Translations under genes and position numbers: made by a program | NCBI GenBank assembly: GCA_013203195.1 | Contig: JABMQM010000457.1 | Coordinates: forward strand, 1 to 5,793 | DNA from: Desulfobacteraceae bacterium | Lineage (GTDB): Bacteria; Desulfobacterota; Desulfobacteria; Desulfobacterales; UBA11574 | Direction: 5' to 3' | Length of the DNA stretch: 5,793 nt | The notes under the pieces: model-generated | The model's database searches: none | The model's input: only the letters and a program-made list of their open reading frames with translations | What the model was told of the DNA's origin: nothing | Shown: positions 1 through 5,694 of the stretch, piece after piece | Position numbering within the stretch: the first letter of the stretch is position 1 | Layout: every line of letters starts with the position of its first letter

Positions 1-705
1 CGGTAGTGCTGTTTCCTCTTTAGGGGAGGTGAGGACGATCGTGGAATTGAGGATATCATAGGCCGGCGACAGTTCAATTTTTCCTCCGCGTGTTATCAGT
101 GAAAAGTTTTTCAGATGCATATCTTCATTTCCGATAAGGAAATTTACCAGCGTCAGCCGGAATAGTTTGATTTTCTCAACCATAGGAAACGTGCAAAATT
201 GCTCTACAACGGAGGCAACTTTCTCCATGGAAGCATCGTATTTGGTTTCCCTTGAATAGCCCAGAAGCTGAGCAAAATCCTCGACTGCCAGCTTTTCCTT
301 TCTTCCCTTCCGATCGAACCGTTTTATAAAATAAGTAAGGCTGCCGTCTTTTGAATAAATAAGTCCGTGAATCGGGACATCAATGCCTGCAGCTTCTGCC
401 AGTCGCATGGACACATCTTCATTTTCCGGAATTTGCTCGAATTGAGGATTCTGGGGTTTCAAAATATAAGCACCACCGGTATCAACAATTTCAAACTCCC
501 CTTTTTTAATATTCAGTCTCAAGCTGAGTTTCGGCTGAACTCCCTGGATTGACATTTTCGGCGCACGGGAGGCGGCCTCCCGGAGCTGCTCAGCAGCCGT
601 GTAAGGGAGGACTTCAAGGTTTCTCAGGCGTCGATTCAGTTTCTTTAGACCCTCTTTAGAATATTTGCCTCTGCACTGGTGGTATGTTATTGGACAAATA
701 TTCAT
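1..705 (-). CDS. hipT: HipT-like Ser/Thr kinase toxin, C-terminus cut by window edge
   Basis: HipA-fold kinase of a tripartite HipBST toxin-antitoxin system; the E. coli O127 relative phosphorylates tryptophanyl-tRNA synthetase and blocks translation (family knowledge; target here inferred). I translated 235 residues from the ATG with no stop before the window edge; known HipT proteins have about 335, so roughly 100 are missing. The protein starts MNICPITYHQC, as HipA-C-type kinases lacking the N-terminal subdomain do. Visible motifs: Gly-rich serine loop MSIQGVQPKLS (51-61), ATP-binding lysine in YILKP (K83), catalytic loop GNEDMHLKN (192-200, D195), and the metal-binding Asp in PAYD (D217). 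All kinase residues in the visible part are intact. The start overlaps the hipS stop (ATGA), with GAGAGG four bases upstream, implying translational coupling. Confidence in the family is high; the third-gene position supports HipT over an ordinary HipA. Confidence 0.92.
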   Translation of the reverse strand, partial: MNICPITYHQCRGKYSKEGLKKLNRRLRNLEVLPYTAAEQLREAASRAPKMSIQGVQPKLSLRLNIKKGEFEIVDTGGAYILKPQNPQFEQIPENEDVSMRLAEAAGIDVPIHGLIYSKDGSLTYFIKRFDRKGRKEKLAVEDFAQLLGYSRETKYDASMEKVASVVEQFCTFPMVEKIKLFRLTLVNFLIGNEDMHLKNFSLITRGGKIELSPAYDILNSTIVLTSPKEETALP

Positions 706-1013
706 TCGACCTCTCGCACGGTAACCGCTCCTACCATATCTTCTCCAACTGCCATGAGTTGGCTGAACAGGTCGTTCCGGTCGATTTTATTTTGTCGTAG
801 CAGTGCTTCCAGATTAAATCCTTCCGGCAGCAGTCCTTCGAAAAAAGGTGGGAACACATCGTATTCATGGGGTTCTTCCTGCACGGGCATCGTTAGTGAA
901 ACCGGCGGCCCGGAATAGCCGGATTCATAATAGAACCTGTAGCGGGTACCAGCTTCAATTTCTTCCAAAAGGCCGGCCTTGAGATTGTGAAGAAAAACTT
1001 CAGCCCTGCGCAT
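702..1013 (-). CDS. hipS: HipS-like antitoxin, HipA N-terminal subdomain as a separate protein
   Basis: This 103-residue protein matches the HipA N-terminal (Couple_hipA) subdomain. In single-chain HipA this piece is fused to the kinase; in HipBST it is a separate small protein that neutralises HipT (known for E. coli O127). Recognisable features are the N-terminal strand AEVFLHNLKAGLL, SGPPVSLTMP (34-43), and the hallmark FPPFFEGLLPEG (54-65), followed by FSQLMAVGEDMVGAVTV (83-99). Its length equals a complete subdomain and its stop is followed at once by a full HipT start, so this is a true split and not a recent frameshift. It overlaps hipB by 14 bp and hipT by 3 bp. GAGG lies nine bases before the ATG. 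In O127 HipS a Trp near residue 65 is reported to reach the kinase active site; here F66 follows LLPEG and may take that role (inference from memory). Confidence 0.9.
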   Translation of the reverse strand: MRRAEVFLHNLKAGLLEEIEAGTRYRFYYESGYSGPPVSLTMPVQEEPHEYDVFPPFFEGLLPEGFNLEALLRQNKIDRNDLFSQLMAVGEDMVGAVTVREVE

Positions 1014-1260
1014 TACCTGTTGCCTCGTATTGCTCCATGAGTGGGCTAACCATATTTACAGAGATATTCAGTGCATCCAAAACCTTGAGCAGAGTGATGA
1101 GCCGCACCGTCTCTTTGCCGTGTTCGATATCATAAATTACCGTTTTCCCGACACCGGCAATCATGGCAAGCCTATTCCTTGACAGACCCGCTTTTTTCCT
1201 ATGGAATTGGACGATTGCACCGATTTGATCTGTGCGTCTACTATTAATGTTTACCATCAT
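1000..1260 (-). CDS. hipB: HipB-like XRE-family HTH regulator/antitoxin
   Basis: An 86-residue protein with one helix-turn-helix of the XRE/Cro-C1 class across about residues 12-70: QIGAIVQFHRKKAGLSRNRL, then LAMIAGVGKTVIYDIEHGK as the HTH core, then the usual LITLLKVLDALNIS tail helix. HipB dimers bind operator DNA and repress their own operon; in HipBST HipB binds DNA and augments HipS (family knowledge). It is the first gene of the operon and overlaps hipS by 14 bp. The promoter with an operator dyad in its spacer lies directly upstream, which supports autorepression. The protein starts with two consecutive ATG codons; no good Shine-Dalgarno sequence precedes either, so the first is chosen by convention and translation may be weak. 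A plain XRE regulator is the alternative, but operon context makes HipB much more likely. Confidence 0.9.
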   Translation of the reverse strand: MMVNINSRRTDQIGAIVQFHRKKAGLSRNRLAMIAGVGKTVIYDIEHGKETVRLITLLKVLDALNISVNMVSPLMEQYEATGNAQG

Positions 1261-1315
1261 AAAAATAAATTTCGAGTTGGTTCAGTTAAAACGGTTTTTA
1301 TTATTTTTAACATCA

Positions 1316-1339
1316 TTTTTACTGGCATTACGGTAAAAT
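1316..1339. promoter_or_regulatory. Predicted HipB operator O1, inside the promoter spacer
   Basis: Imperfect dyad with arms TTTTTACTG (1316-1324) and CGGTAAAAT (1331-1339) around GCATTA. The core reads TTACT-N8-GGTAA, the same spacing as the E. coli K-12 HipB operator TATCC-N8-GGATA (known). The match in layout and its place over the -10 and spacer make it a probable autoregulatory site. One position of the left half-site departs from the better copy O2. Confidence 0.72.
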
Positions 1340-1344
1340 GTCAA
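1316..1344 (-). promoter_or_regulatory. Predicted sigma70-type promoter of hipBST
   Basis: Read on the minus strand, TTGACA (1339-1344) is a perfect -35 box and TAAAAA (1316-1321) a 4-of-6 -10 box, separated by exactly 17 bp. Transcription would begin near 1309, giving a leader of about 49 nt before the first hipB ATG. The operator O1 dyad occupies the spacer and the -10 box, so a bound repressor would exclude RNA polymerase. Confidence 0.75.
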
Positions 1345-1386
1345 GTTTAAATATTCTGTGATTGGAAATATGAAAGTAAAAAGTAT

Positions 1387-1410
1387 TTTTTACCGCTTAA
1401 ACGGTAAAAA
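1387..1410. promoter_or_regulatory. Predicted HipB operator O2, perfect dyad
   Basis: Perfect 9-bp inverted arms TTTTTACCG (1387-1395) and CGGTAAAAA (1402-1410) around CTTAAA; core TTACC-N8-GGTAA. It is the stronger version of O1 and lies 71 bp centre-to-centre upstream, close to seven helical turns, so both sites face roughly the same side of the DNA. This would suit cooperative or looped repression by HipB with HipS and HipT (inference). Confidence 0.72.
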
Positions 1411-1733
1411 TAGTTTTCAGGGGCCGAAATAATAGGTTTTCAAATGGAAGGAGGTTGTTTTTTGCTGCTTTGGCGGCAAAATTAAATTGCTAACGATTGT
1501 CAATTTCACGATACGTCAATATCCGCCCAGTGTTTTGCGAAGTATTCGCGATCGGAGGCGGGGTTGATTGTCAACTGCGATTTTTTATGCCTGTTCTCAA
1601 ATTTATAACCTTGCGGGCATTGCTGCTGCCCCGTGAAATGCAAAAAAATATTTCGCTGAAGATCGCCTCTGCCGTTCAAGATAAAGCTTGAACTGTATAT
1701 CGTTAGAATGTACCTTTACTAAATATTTTAAAC
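1411..1733. other. Intergenic stretch without a convincing gene
   Basis: This stretch lies between the upstream hipBST operator and the nucleotidyltransferase-like gene. It holds a strong ribosome-binding-like AAGGAGG (1448-1454), but the only reading frame using it ends after a few codons. It also has a short dyad GTTGA-TTG-TCAAC (1563-1575). A 64-codon open frame from a TTG at 1497 has no ribosome-binding site and no recognisable protein features. No clear promoter for the downstream gene is visible; TTGAAC at 1689 has no good -10 partner. The stretch could be a decayed gene remnant. Confidence 0.5.
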
Positions 1734-1735
1734 TT

Positions 1736-1740
1736 GGAGG
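1736..1740 (+). promoter_or_regulatory. Ribosome-binding site that sets the nucleotidyltransferase-like start
   Basis: GGAGG lies five bases before the ATG at 1746. An in-frame TTG at 1734 overlaps this site and would add four residues (MEVF), but it has no ribosome-binding site of its own, so 1746 is the better start. Confidence 0.85.
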
Positions 1741-1745
1741 TTTTT

Positions 1746-2483
1746 ATGCTTGATCCGAATTTGAACAATGAAGCTGCCGTAAGGTTTAAGCCATTTCTGG
1801 ATGAAATATTAAACAACTACAAGGAAGAAATTCATTCCATCTATATTATTGGCAGTGCGCTGACAAAAGACTTTGACCCCGGGCAATCAGACATTAATTC
1901 GGTTTTTGTTTTAAATAGAATGGATTTGAAGTTTCTCGAGCTTGTAGCTCCTCTTGGAAAAAAGTACGGCAAAAAAAAAGTCGCCGCCCCCCTTGTTATG
2001 ACCCCTGAATATATTATGAACTCCCTTGATGTCTTCCCCGTTGAATTTTTGAACATGAAACTGCTTCACAGTACCGTTTTCGGGCAAGATCTCTTTCAAG
2101 ATCTGGAAATCAAACCTTCCAACCTCAGACTGCAATGTGAAAGAGAGCTAAAAGTCAGACTCATCGGCCTCCGTCAGGGCTATCTCTCTTCTTCCGGTGA
2201 CGCCAAAGCGCTGCGAGAAATGTTTATCAATCTCTTTTCAGGGTATGCTCCGCTCTTTAGAGCTATCATCATGCTTATGGGCAAACAACCGCCTTTGGAG
2301 AATGAGGAAGTCCTGACCGTCCTCGAGGAGGTATCCGGCCTGAACACTGCTGTTTTTAAGACGGTTTTGAAAGAAAAAAAGCAAAAAGTAAAAAGCAGCC
2401 TAACGGTAGTCAACGCCATATTCAAAGACTATTATGAAGCCACTGAAAAACTGGGAAAGATCACGGATGAAATCAAAATATAA
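1746..2483 (+). CDS. Nucleotidyltransferase-fold protein with degenerate active site
   Basis: A 245-residue soluble protein. Residues 31-56 (SIYIIGSALTKDFDPGQSD, then INSVFVL) carry the nucleotidyltransferase signature: GS (36-37) on a turn after a hydrophobic strand, then D49-I-N51 and a second hydrophobic strand. Active members of this superfamily have DxD or DxE here; this one has DxN, so one metal-binding carboxylate is missing. The rest (about 100-245) appears mostly helical, including a hydrophobic stretch FSGYAPLFRAIIMLMG, and resembles the helical C-terminal domains of kanamycin-type and MNT/HEPN-linked transferases. No signal peptide is seen, so it is cytosolic. Its last 17 bases overlap the start of the exported TPM gene, implying co-translation. 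The substrate is unknown. It may be a non-catalytic sensor or a weak enzyme; the fold call rests on one motif and the helical tail. Confidence 0.7.
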   Translation: MLDPNLNNEAAVRFKPFLDEILNNYKEEIHSIYIIGSALTKDFDPGQSDINSVFVLNRMDLKFLELVAPLGKKYGKKKVAAPLVMTPEYIMNSLDVFPVEFLNMKLLHSTVFGQDLFQDLEIKPSNLRLQCERELKVRLIGLRQGYLSSSGDAKALREMFINLFSGYAPLFRAIIMLMGKQPPLENEEVLTVLEEVSGLNTAVFKTVLKEKKQKVKSSLTVVNAIFKDYYEATEKLGKITDEIKI

Positions 2484-3252
2484 ATTTGCGGCTTGCCTGG
2501 CAACACTCTTTGTATGCTTTGTGTTTGCATCTGTTTCCCATTCCGTGAGCGTTCCGGAAAAGCCTGACAAATATGTGGTCGATCTGGCAGGCATCGTCGA
2601 CACGACTGTAGAGAATAGATTGAACGGATATTTGCAGGAACTGGAACAAAAAACAACAGCCCAGTTTGTTATCCTTACCATTAATAGTCTCGAAGGTGCA
2701 TCAATCGAAGACGTTTCCATCAACATCGCCCATGACAAATGGAAACTGGGCAGCAAGGAGCAAGATAACGGTTTGCTGTTGCTGATCTCCGTTAAAGACA
2801 AAAAGTACAGAATCGAAGTCGGCTACGGACTGGAAGGCATACTGCCGGACAGTTTGGTCGGTAGTATCGGCCGTAAATTTATAATCCCTTTTTTCAGAAA
2901 GGGCGACTATTCAGGCGGCATTTATGCCGCATCCCTGGCGATGGCCAACGAGATCGCTACTGATGCGGGCATCAAAATAACCGGCATGCCGCAAGTTGAA
3001 CAACGCGCTCGTCCGGCCGCAAAGGATCAGCCCGCCTCTCTGGCCGGAACGATAATGACCATAGTGGTTCTTCTTATTATGCTGCTGCTGTTTATCAAAA
3101 ATCCCAGACTTTTTTTGTTTTTCCTTTTGGCGTCATCAATGGGCGGCAGAAGAGGATATGGGGGCGGAGGCTTCGGCGGCGGAGGCTTCGGAAGTTTCGG
3201 GGGCGGAGGCGGAGGCGGCTTCGGTGGGGGTGGCGCGTCGGGTGGATGGTAG
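2467..3252 (+). CDS. Exported TPM-domain (YgcG-type) protein, membrane-anchored, Gly-rich tail
   Basis: Start chosen at the ATG at 2467 (an upstream in-frame ATG at 2434 would place 11 polar residues ahead of the signal peptide). The 261-residue product has a signal peptide (MKSKYKFAACLATLFVCFVF, cleavage near 26), then a TPM domain (about 34-160; formerly DUF477) opening PDKYVVDLAGIVD and including DNGLLLLISVKDKKYRIEVG and GYGLEGILPDS. A membrane segment follows (about 191-224), then a cytosolic Gly-rich tail with repeated GGGGF units ending GGGGASGGW, a typical YgcG-family end. TPM domains are periplasmic here, bind metals or have phosphatase activity in some relatives, and aid photosystem II repair in plants (family knowledge). 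Role here is unknown, probably envelope quality control. It overlaps the upstream gene by 17 bp and lies 83 bp before lemA, so it is probably in the same transcript. Confidence 0.9.
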   Translation: MKSKYKFAACLATLFVCFVFASVSHSVSVPEKPDKYVVDLAGIVDTTVENRLNGYLQELEQKTTAQFVILTINSLEGASIEDVSINIAHDKWKLGSKEQDNGLLLLISVKDKKYRIEVGYGLEGILPDSLVGSIGRKFIIPFFRKGDYSGGIYAASLAMANEIATDAGIKITGMPQVEQRARPAAKDQPASLAGTIMTIVVLLIMLLLFIKNPRLFLFFLLASSMGGRRGYGGGGFGGGGFGSFGGGGGGGFGGGGASGGW

Positions 3253-3335
3253 TTAGTAACGGTTAACAAAAAAAGTAATTCTAAACCTGTGAATGTCTGC
3301 GTTTTCCTTATAGTTGCATAAAAAATGGAGGTACT

Positions 3336-3911
3336 ATGTCAAAAAATCTGAAAATTATTCTGATAACTTTAGGAGCAATACTGCTGGTCGGTTTGATGTT
3401 CGCGGGCAAGCTCATCAGCGGTTATAACCAGGTCATCGCCATGGATGAAAATGTCAAAGGAAAATGGGCTCAGGTAGAAAATCAGCTCAAGCGAAGATAC
3501 GATCTTATTCCGAACCTGGTTGAAACCGTCAAGGGATATGCCAAGCATGAAAAAGAGCTGTTCGAAAATATTGCCGAAGCAAGAACAAAGTATTTTCAGG
3601 CAAAAAATGTTAATGACAAAATTAAAGCTTCAAACCGTCTTGAAGGAGTACTTTCAAGGCTCCTGCTGCTGCAGGAAAGATATCCGGTTCTAAAGGCCAA
3701 CGAATCGTTTCTCAAGCTTCAGGACAGCCTGGAAGGCACTGAAAACAGAATCGCGGTGGAACGCAAACGGTATAATGAATCCGTCCAGCTTTTGAATACT
3801 TTTGTTCGTACATTCTTCGGCAGGTTTTACGCCATGTTCGCAGGCGTCTCCAATGCCGATTACTATGAAGTGCCGGAGGCGCAGAAATCGGTCCCCAAGG
3901 TGAATTTCTAA
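3336..3911 (+). CDS. lemA: LemA-family membrane protein
   Basis: A 191-residue protein, full length for the family. An N-terminal membrane anchor (5-27, KIILITLGAILLVGLMFAG) is followed by the conserved helical core: YNQVIAMDENVKGKWAQVEN (30-49), then QLKRRYDLIPNLVETVKGYA and KHE (50-72). The C-terminal helix (about 142-170) contains RYNESVQLLNTFVR, also typical. TGGAGGT lies just before the ATG. LemA proteins expose a short periplasmic N-terminus and a cytosolic coiled-coil bundle; molecular function is unsettled. They are often encoded next to TPM-domain proteins, as here. Only a weak promoter-like TATAGT (3309-3314) without a good -35 box lies in the 83-bp gap, so co-transcription with the TPM gene is favoured. 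Confidence 0.93.
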   Translation: MSKNLKIILITLGAILLVGLMFAGKLISGYNQVIAMDENVKGKWAQVENQLKRRYDLIPNLVETVKGYAKHEKELFENIAEARTKYFQAKNVNDKIKASNRLEGVLSRLLLLQERYPVLKANESFLKLQDSLEGTENRIAVERKRYNESVQLLNTFVRTFFGRFYAMFAGVSNADYYEVPEAQKSVPKVNF

Positions 3912-3950
3912 TAACTCGATAGAAAAATAAATTTGATTACAACGAGTTGT

Positions 3951-3978
3951 AGAATTTGCGAGACGTTATAGCAATTCT
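3951..3978 (+). other. Small hairpin between lemA and the exported-protein gene
   Basis: AGAATT-T-GC (3951-3959) can pair with GCAATTCT (3971-3978), with one bulged T and an 11-nt loop. No T-run follows, so it is not a standard terminator. It may modulate or process the mRNA, or be chance. Confidence 0.3.
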
Positions 3979-4053
3979 CAAAATGACGTTCCGGTTTCGC
4001 CGCCGGATAATTTCGTTTAGATCGGCAAATGCTCATAAATTGGAGGTAAAACA

Positions 4054-4389
4054 ATGCAAAGGTTTAGACAAAAAATTGGAGTCTTGCTGGCAGGAGCTGT
4101 GCTTGGTTTGATCCTGTGTATGCCGGTTCTGTTATCTGCCCAGGATGAAGGCAGTAAGTCTCGGATTCCTGAAGGAGTGTATATAAAATTGACCAAAGAT
4201 TTCTATGAAGCTTTAAAAAATGAAGGCTCCGGGGGCGCCAAAGTCTATACCAATGATCCCTCGGATGAATATTTAAAGCAGATCGCCATTTCCACTAAAT
4301 TTATGGTTGAAACCAACCTGGAAATTTTAAAACAACAAGAAAGAATGAACCAAATGCTTAATTCTCTCTTAAAAGGCAAGAGAAAATAA
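4054..4389 (+). CDS. Small exported protein of unknown function
   Basis: I do not recognise this 111-residue protein. It starts with a clear Sec signal peptide: basic MQRFRQK, hydrophobic core IGVLLAGAVLGLILCMPVLL, and probable cleavage after S28-A29 before QDE. C22 lies in LILC, which does not fit a lipobox, so it is predicted periplasmic rather than a lipoprotein. The mature 82 residues begin with an acidic, polar patch, then RIPEGVYIKLTKDFYEALKN, and end in a charged amphipathic helix (about 87-107, LEILKQQERMNQMLNSLL), suggesting oligomerisation or partner binding. GGAGG lies eight bases before the ATG. It lies 142 bp behind lemA on the same strand, right before a terminator, and may be the last member of the TPM-lemA cluster. 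The protein is real judging by its signal peptide and ribosome-binding site; its role is open. Confidence 0.8.
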   Translation: MQRFRQKIGVLLAGAVLGLILCMPVLLSAQDEGSKSRIPEGVYIKLTKDFYEALKNEGSGGAKVYTNDPSDEYLKQIAISTKFMVETNLEILKQQERMNQMLNSLLKGKRK

Positions 4390-4456
4390 AAAGACCGCTA
4401 TGCTTGAGGAGCGCTACGCTTTAGGAGCGCTTCGCTTAAGGGGATAAAGTCTTTTT
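4388..4456. terminator. Bidirectional rho-independent terminator-like hairpin
   Basis: AAAAAGAC (4388-4395) and GTCTTTTT (4449-4456) form a perfect 8-bp outer stem, with A-run and T-run flanks that work on either strand. It overlaps the stop codon of the exported-protein gene. Inside the loop, two AGCGCT palindromes (4410-4415 and 4426-4431) can pair to form an inner stem. It would end the plus-strand cluster and could also stop the converging motE transcript. Confidence 0.65.
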
Positions 4457-4569
4457 AGCAATACCCCTCAAGGCCGCCAGGCCGCTCCTCAAGCGTAGCA
4501 CTCCTCAAACGGAGTGCTACTCAAACGAAGTGCTCTTCAAACAAAGTGCTCTTCAAGCGAAGCGCTCCT
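4402..4569. repeat. Inverted and tandem array of about 16-bp imperfect repeats
   Basis: Five forward units of about 16 bp run from 4485 to 4566, starting at 4485, 4501, 4520, 4535 and 4551, with a consensus near CTTCAAACGAAGTGCT. Two related units lie in reverse orientation at 4402-4420 and 4423-4439. Perfect inverted matches are 12 bp (4402-4413 with 4483-4494) and 15 bp (4423-4437 with 4555-4569), so the whole segment can fold into long stems. Between them, GGCC-GCCA-GGCC (4472-4483) makes a small hairpin. TTTTTT (4569-4574) follows the last unit, which would give a terminator-like 3' end on the plus strand. No coding frame is visible here. Confidence 0.85.
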
Positions 4570-4621
4570 TTTTTATATGACTTTTGCGTATAATAATCTT
4601 AGAGGTTAGGTGACTGAACTA

Positions 4622-5224
4622 TTACTCCCTTTTCACAAGCCCTTCACTGATTGCAGCGGCTTTCCCGGAATCCACATATGAAAGTATTTTCCCGACGGCA
4701 TCTCCTTTCATATTGGAAAGAAGTTCAACCGCCAGGTTTTTGTTCAGTTTTTCAATCAAAACCGCTGCACTCTGCGGTTTCATGGCGGAATAAACCTTTA
4801 TAAGGTGTTTCAGTTTCTTGGTCTCAACCGCCTTTTTACCGGCTATTTCCGATCTGATTTCATTCCTTAACTGCGTAAGTTTTTCAAGTTTATTGTTTAG
4901 CTCTTTCTGAATGGCAACAAGTTCGGCCTTCTTTTGAGCAAGTCTCTTTTCTTCTGCTGCCAGAGCGGCCTTTTTGGTATTAAGCAATTTCAGGTCGAGT
5001 TTGTCGTCTTGGCCGACTTGAGCATCCTTTTTGGCCGCCTCTTTTCAATCTTCTTGAATCTCGGCTGCGATAGCATCGGTCTCCATAAACATCGAACCTA
5101 AACCGACCTGGTATAGTAAAACAGAACCCAATATAAGTTTTACCGCGATCAAGAAGGTCAGCAAAATCTGTGTCGACAGCTTCATGCGCTTAAAGATTGA
5201 AAGAATCTTTTTCGGCAGCTTCAT
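4622..5224 (-). pseudogene. motE: MotE-like flagellar-operon protein gene interrupted by in-frame TGA
   Basis: The reading frame starts at an ATG overlapping the fliJ stop by 4 bp (ATGA) and runs 200 codons to TAA. It is continuous in one frame except for TGA at codon 60 (5045-5047). Before the stop: basic N-terminus MKLPKKILSIFKRMK, then a membrane segment (about 19-41, QILLTFLIAVKLILGSVLLY). After it: a charged linker, a coiled coil (about 80-130, EEKRLAQKKAELVAIQKELN) and an MgtE_N-like domain (about 142-198, VYSAMKPQSAAVLIEKLNKN). This order and length match MotE/YlxF-type proteins encoded beside fliJ; MotE is a periplasmic helper of motility proteins in Sinorhizobium. The stop separates the membrane anchor from the working domain. 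Possibilities are a recent nonsense mutation, a sequencing error, or read-through; re-initiation at the TTG at codon 80 would give a 121-residue soluble product. Confidence 0.75.
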
Positions 5225-5664
5225 CTCTTTGCCTCCCTCCCAATTAGAACAATTTCATCTAAAGTTTTTTGTTCCTCTCTTATCGAGGTCTCTTTGTGCT
5301 TTTTATGCTGCATCTCCTTTAGCATCTCCAGAGCCTTTTTCTTTATCGATTTCTTTTTTAAAACCGCCTTTTGGGCCAGCACCTGCTTTTCCCCCTCTAT
5401 GAGGCCGGCATGAGCGTTTTCAAGGCCTTCATCCAACCCGTGCAGGAATGCTTTATAGATTTGATACCTGGCGACATCGATCCCTTTAATACCTTCATCG
5501 ATACATTCTGCGGCGGTCGCTACTTTTTTTTGGGACAACTTTTCAATTTCCTCTTCTATTCTTTTACATTCATTGCGGGCAACGGACAGATCTATCTGCG
5601 CCCTTTTCATCAGATAGCCTCTGTAATCAAGTATCTTATCAAGCCGAAAAGTGAATGGCTTCAT
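5221..5664 (-). CDS. fliJ: FliJ, flagellar type III export chaperone/ATPase stalk protein
   Basis: A 147-residue protein, the usual FliJ length. It opens with the family signature FTFRLDKILDYRGYLMKRAQ (residues 4-23; pattern FxFxLxxxLxxR) and is then a nearly continuous antiparallel coiled coil rich in Glu, Lys and Ala (about 20-135). FliJ is the central stalk of the FliH-FliI ATPase complex and escorts chaperones to the export gate in the cytosol (family knowledge). The weak motif conservation of the coiled coil means the call rests on the N-terminus, length and the adjoining motE-like gene. The fliJ stop overlaps the motE start, so they are co-translated. In most genomes fliI lies directly upstream of fliJ; here 129 bp of repeats follow and no fliI coding is visible. 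No strong ribosome-binding site precedes the ATG. Confidence 0.85.
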   Translation of the reverse strand: MKPFTFRLDKILDYRGYLMKRAQIDLSVARNECKRIEEEIEKLSQKKVATAAECIDEGIKGIDVARYQIYKAFLHGLDEGLENAHAGLIEGEKQVLAQKAVLKKKSIKKKALEMLKEMQHKKHKETSIREEQKTLDEIVLIGREAKR

Positions 5665-5694
5665 TGCTTATTCTCACTCTTTTAAGCTTTTATA

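Noticed and set aside
1257..1316. A 19-codon open frame on the minus strand whose TGA overlaps the first hipB ATG, like a leader peptide
   Set aside because: Its two possible ATG starts lie within the -10 region, upstream of the predicted transcription start near 1309, so the start would not be in the mRNA. It also has no ribosome-binding site.
1444..1485. ATG and a strong AAGGAGG followed by a 13-codon open frame
   Set aside because: The ribosome-binding-like sequence lies inside the tiny frame, and nothing suggests a real peptide.
1497..1691. Open frame of 64 codons on the plus strand in the intergenic stretch
   Set aside because: TTG start with no ribosome-binding site, no recognisable domain, signal or coiled coil, and a composition unlike the neighbouring genes. 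It might be a remnant, but there is no positive evidence of a gene.
2400..2801. Long open frame on the minus strand across the transferase-TPM junction
   Set aside because: It overlaps two well-supported plus-strand genes, has no ribosome-binding site and shows no family features.
3027..3269. Proline-rich open frame on the minus strand opposite the TPM tail
   Set aside because: It is the antisense shadow of the Gly-rich tail; the proline runs are complements of the glycine codons.
4485..4566. CRISPR array
   Set aside because: The units are about 16 bp, adjoin directly without spacers, vary in sequence and include inverted copies. This fits an imperfect tandem repeat and not a CRISPR.
5004..5047. 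TGA in motE as a selenocysteine codon
   Set aside because: The bases after the TGA offer only a 4-bp GGCC stem with no convincing bacterial SECIS hairpin, and the position is a charged linker, not a redox site. A nonsense change or sequence error is simpler.
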